Shown in pieces: positions 6,763 through 6,891 of a stretch of 6,891 nt of DNA. The stretch is from NCBI GenBank assembly GCA_964599275.1, contig CAZRFK010000089.1:1-6891 (forward strand), in the 5' to 3' direction. This DNA comes from PUMD01 sp964599275 (lineage in GTDB: Bacteria > Bacillota > Sulfobacillia > SLMV01). Made by a program: the position numbers and the translations under genes. How positions within the stretch are numbered: position 1 is the first letter of the stretch; each line of letters opens with the position of its first letter. Below the pieces are notes generated by a model. That model ran no database searches and was not told the origin of the DNA. It saw only the letters and a list, made by a program, of their open reading frames with translations.

Positions 6763-6804
6763 TAGTGAAAAATATAACAAGTCTAGTGAAAACTGTAACA
6801 AGGC
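6763..6804. repeat. Tandem pair of 21-bp direct repeats
   Basis: Two adjacent units, 6763-6783 and 6784-6804, agree at 18 of 21 positions. Both begin TAGTGAAAA and contain TAACAAG. Each unit is also a loose inverted repeat; on the minus strand it reads TTGTTA-N6-TCACTA. A 21-base period places the sites on one face of the helix, as expected for an array bound by a single protein. Confidence 0.8.
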
Positions 6805-6821
6805 AGGAATTTCTAGAAGTG

Positions 6822-6875
6822 TATTGAAATAGAATCTCACAAGGAAAACTTTAGTTCAATAAAATATCACAAGAA
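6822..6875. repeat. Second, diverged pair of direct repeats
   Basis: The units 6822-6845 and 6852-6875 match at about 18 of 24 positions and start 30 bases apart. Both end in TCACAAG, and on the minus strand they start TTGTGA, close to the TTGTTA of the 21-bp pair at 6763-6804. The four units look like members of one diverged repeat family running towards the right edge. Confidence 0.55.
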
Positions 6876-6891
6876 CCAGGTTTTTGAACTG

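Larger units (their letters stand above)
6759..6891. mobile_element. Possible end of an IS21-like insertion sequence, cut by the window edge
   Basis: IS21-family elements often carry several short repeats next to their terminal inverted repeats, and the GTGAAAA...GTAACA repeats here resemble such ends as I remember them. No transposase coding sequence (istA/istB) falls inside the window, and no target duplication can be seen because the other end is missing. The alternative is a cluster of operator sites controlling the YgbA-type gene that starts at 6674. Confidence 0.3.

Noticed and set aside
1..6891. CRISPR arrays, tRNA and rRNA genes
   Set aside because: No regularly spaced identical repeats and no tRNA or rRNA signature were seen anywhere in the window.

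Overview
The window looks like a chromosomal, partly accessory stretch from a mid-GC Gram-negative bacterium. A multi-PAS GGDEF/HD-GYP hybrid with a cysteine-bearing first PAS domain, next to a catalase-peroxidase and a YgbA-type small cysteine protein, fits an anaerobic or facultative lineage such as the Desulfobacterota. That placement is an inference from gene style, not a proven assignment.

Layout: positions 1-419 hold no gene I can support, only a strong 10-bp hairpin at 181-217. katG, a complete catalase-peroxidase, runs on the minus strand (420-2615) and starts behind a near-ideal Shine-Dalgarno. The 0.9-kb gap to the next gene holds a weak candidate katG promoter with a short dyad (2705-2737), a plus-strand fragment that reads like the first ~25 residues of a MIP-family channel (2906-3004), an AT-rich stretch with two overlapping sigma70-like promoters (3252-3300), and a roughly 200-nt leader that can fold into a nested hairpin/pseudoknot. 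The leader precedes the second large gene (3525-6170, plus strand), a soluble protein with four PAS domains, a GGDEF domain and an HD-GYP domain, which should both make and degrade cyclic di-GMP. A 19-bp inverted repeat (6183-6228) follows its stop codon.

Converging on it from the right is a minus-strand YgbA-family gene ('nitrous oxide-stimulated promoter' family; 6361-6674). Its reading frame breaks at a run of seven A residues, and a -1 shift restores the family's conserved C-terminus. The right edge (6763-6875) carries two pairs of related direct repeats. These could be the end of an IS21-like insertion sequence running off the window, or an operator array upstream of the YgbA-type gene.

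Functionally, the three genes touch peroxide defence (KatG), signal-dependent cyclic di-GMP turnover and, by family association, nitric oxide stress. Each has its own control region and the strands differ, so there is no operon linking them. No clear-cut new multi-gene system is visible. The most interesting signals are the structured leader RNA, the exact A7 slip site in the YgbA-type gene and the repeat array.
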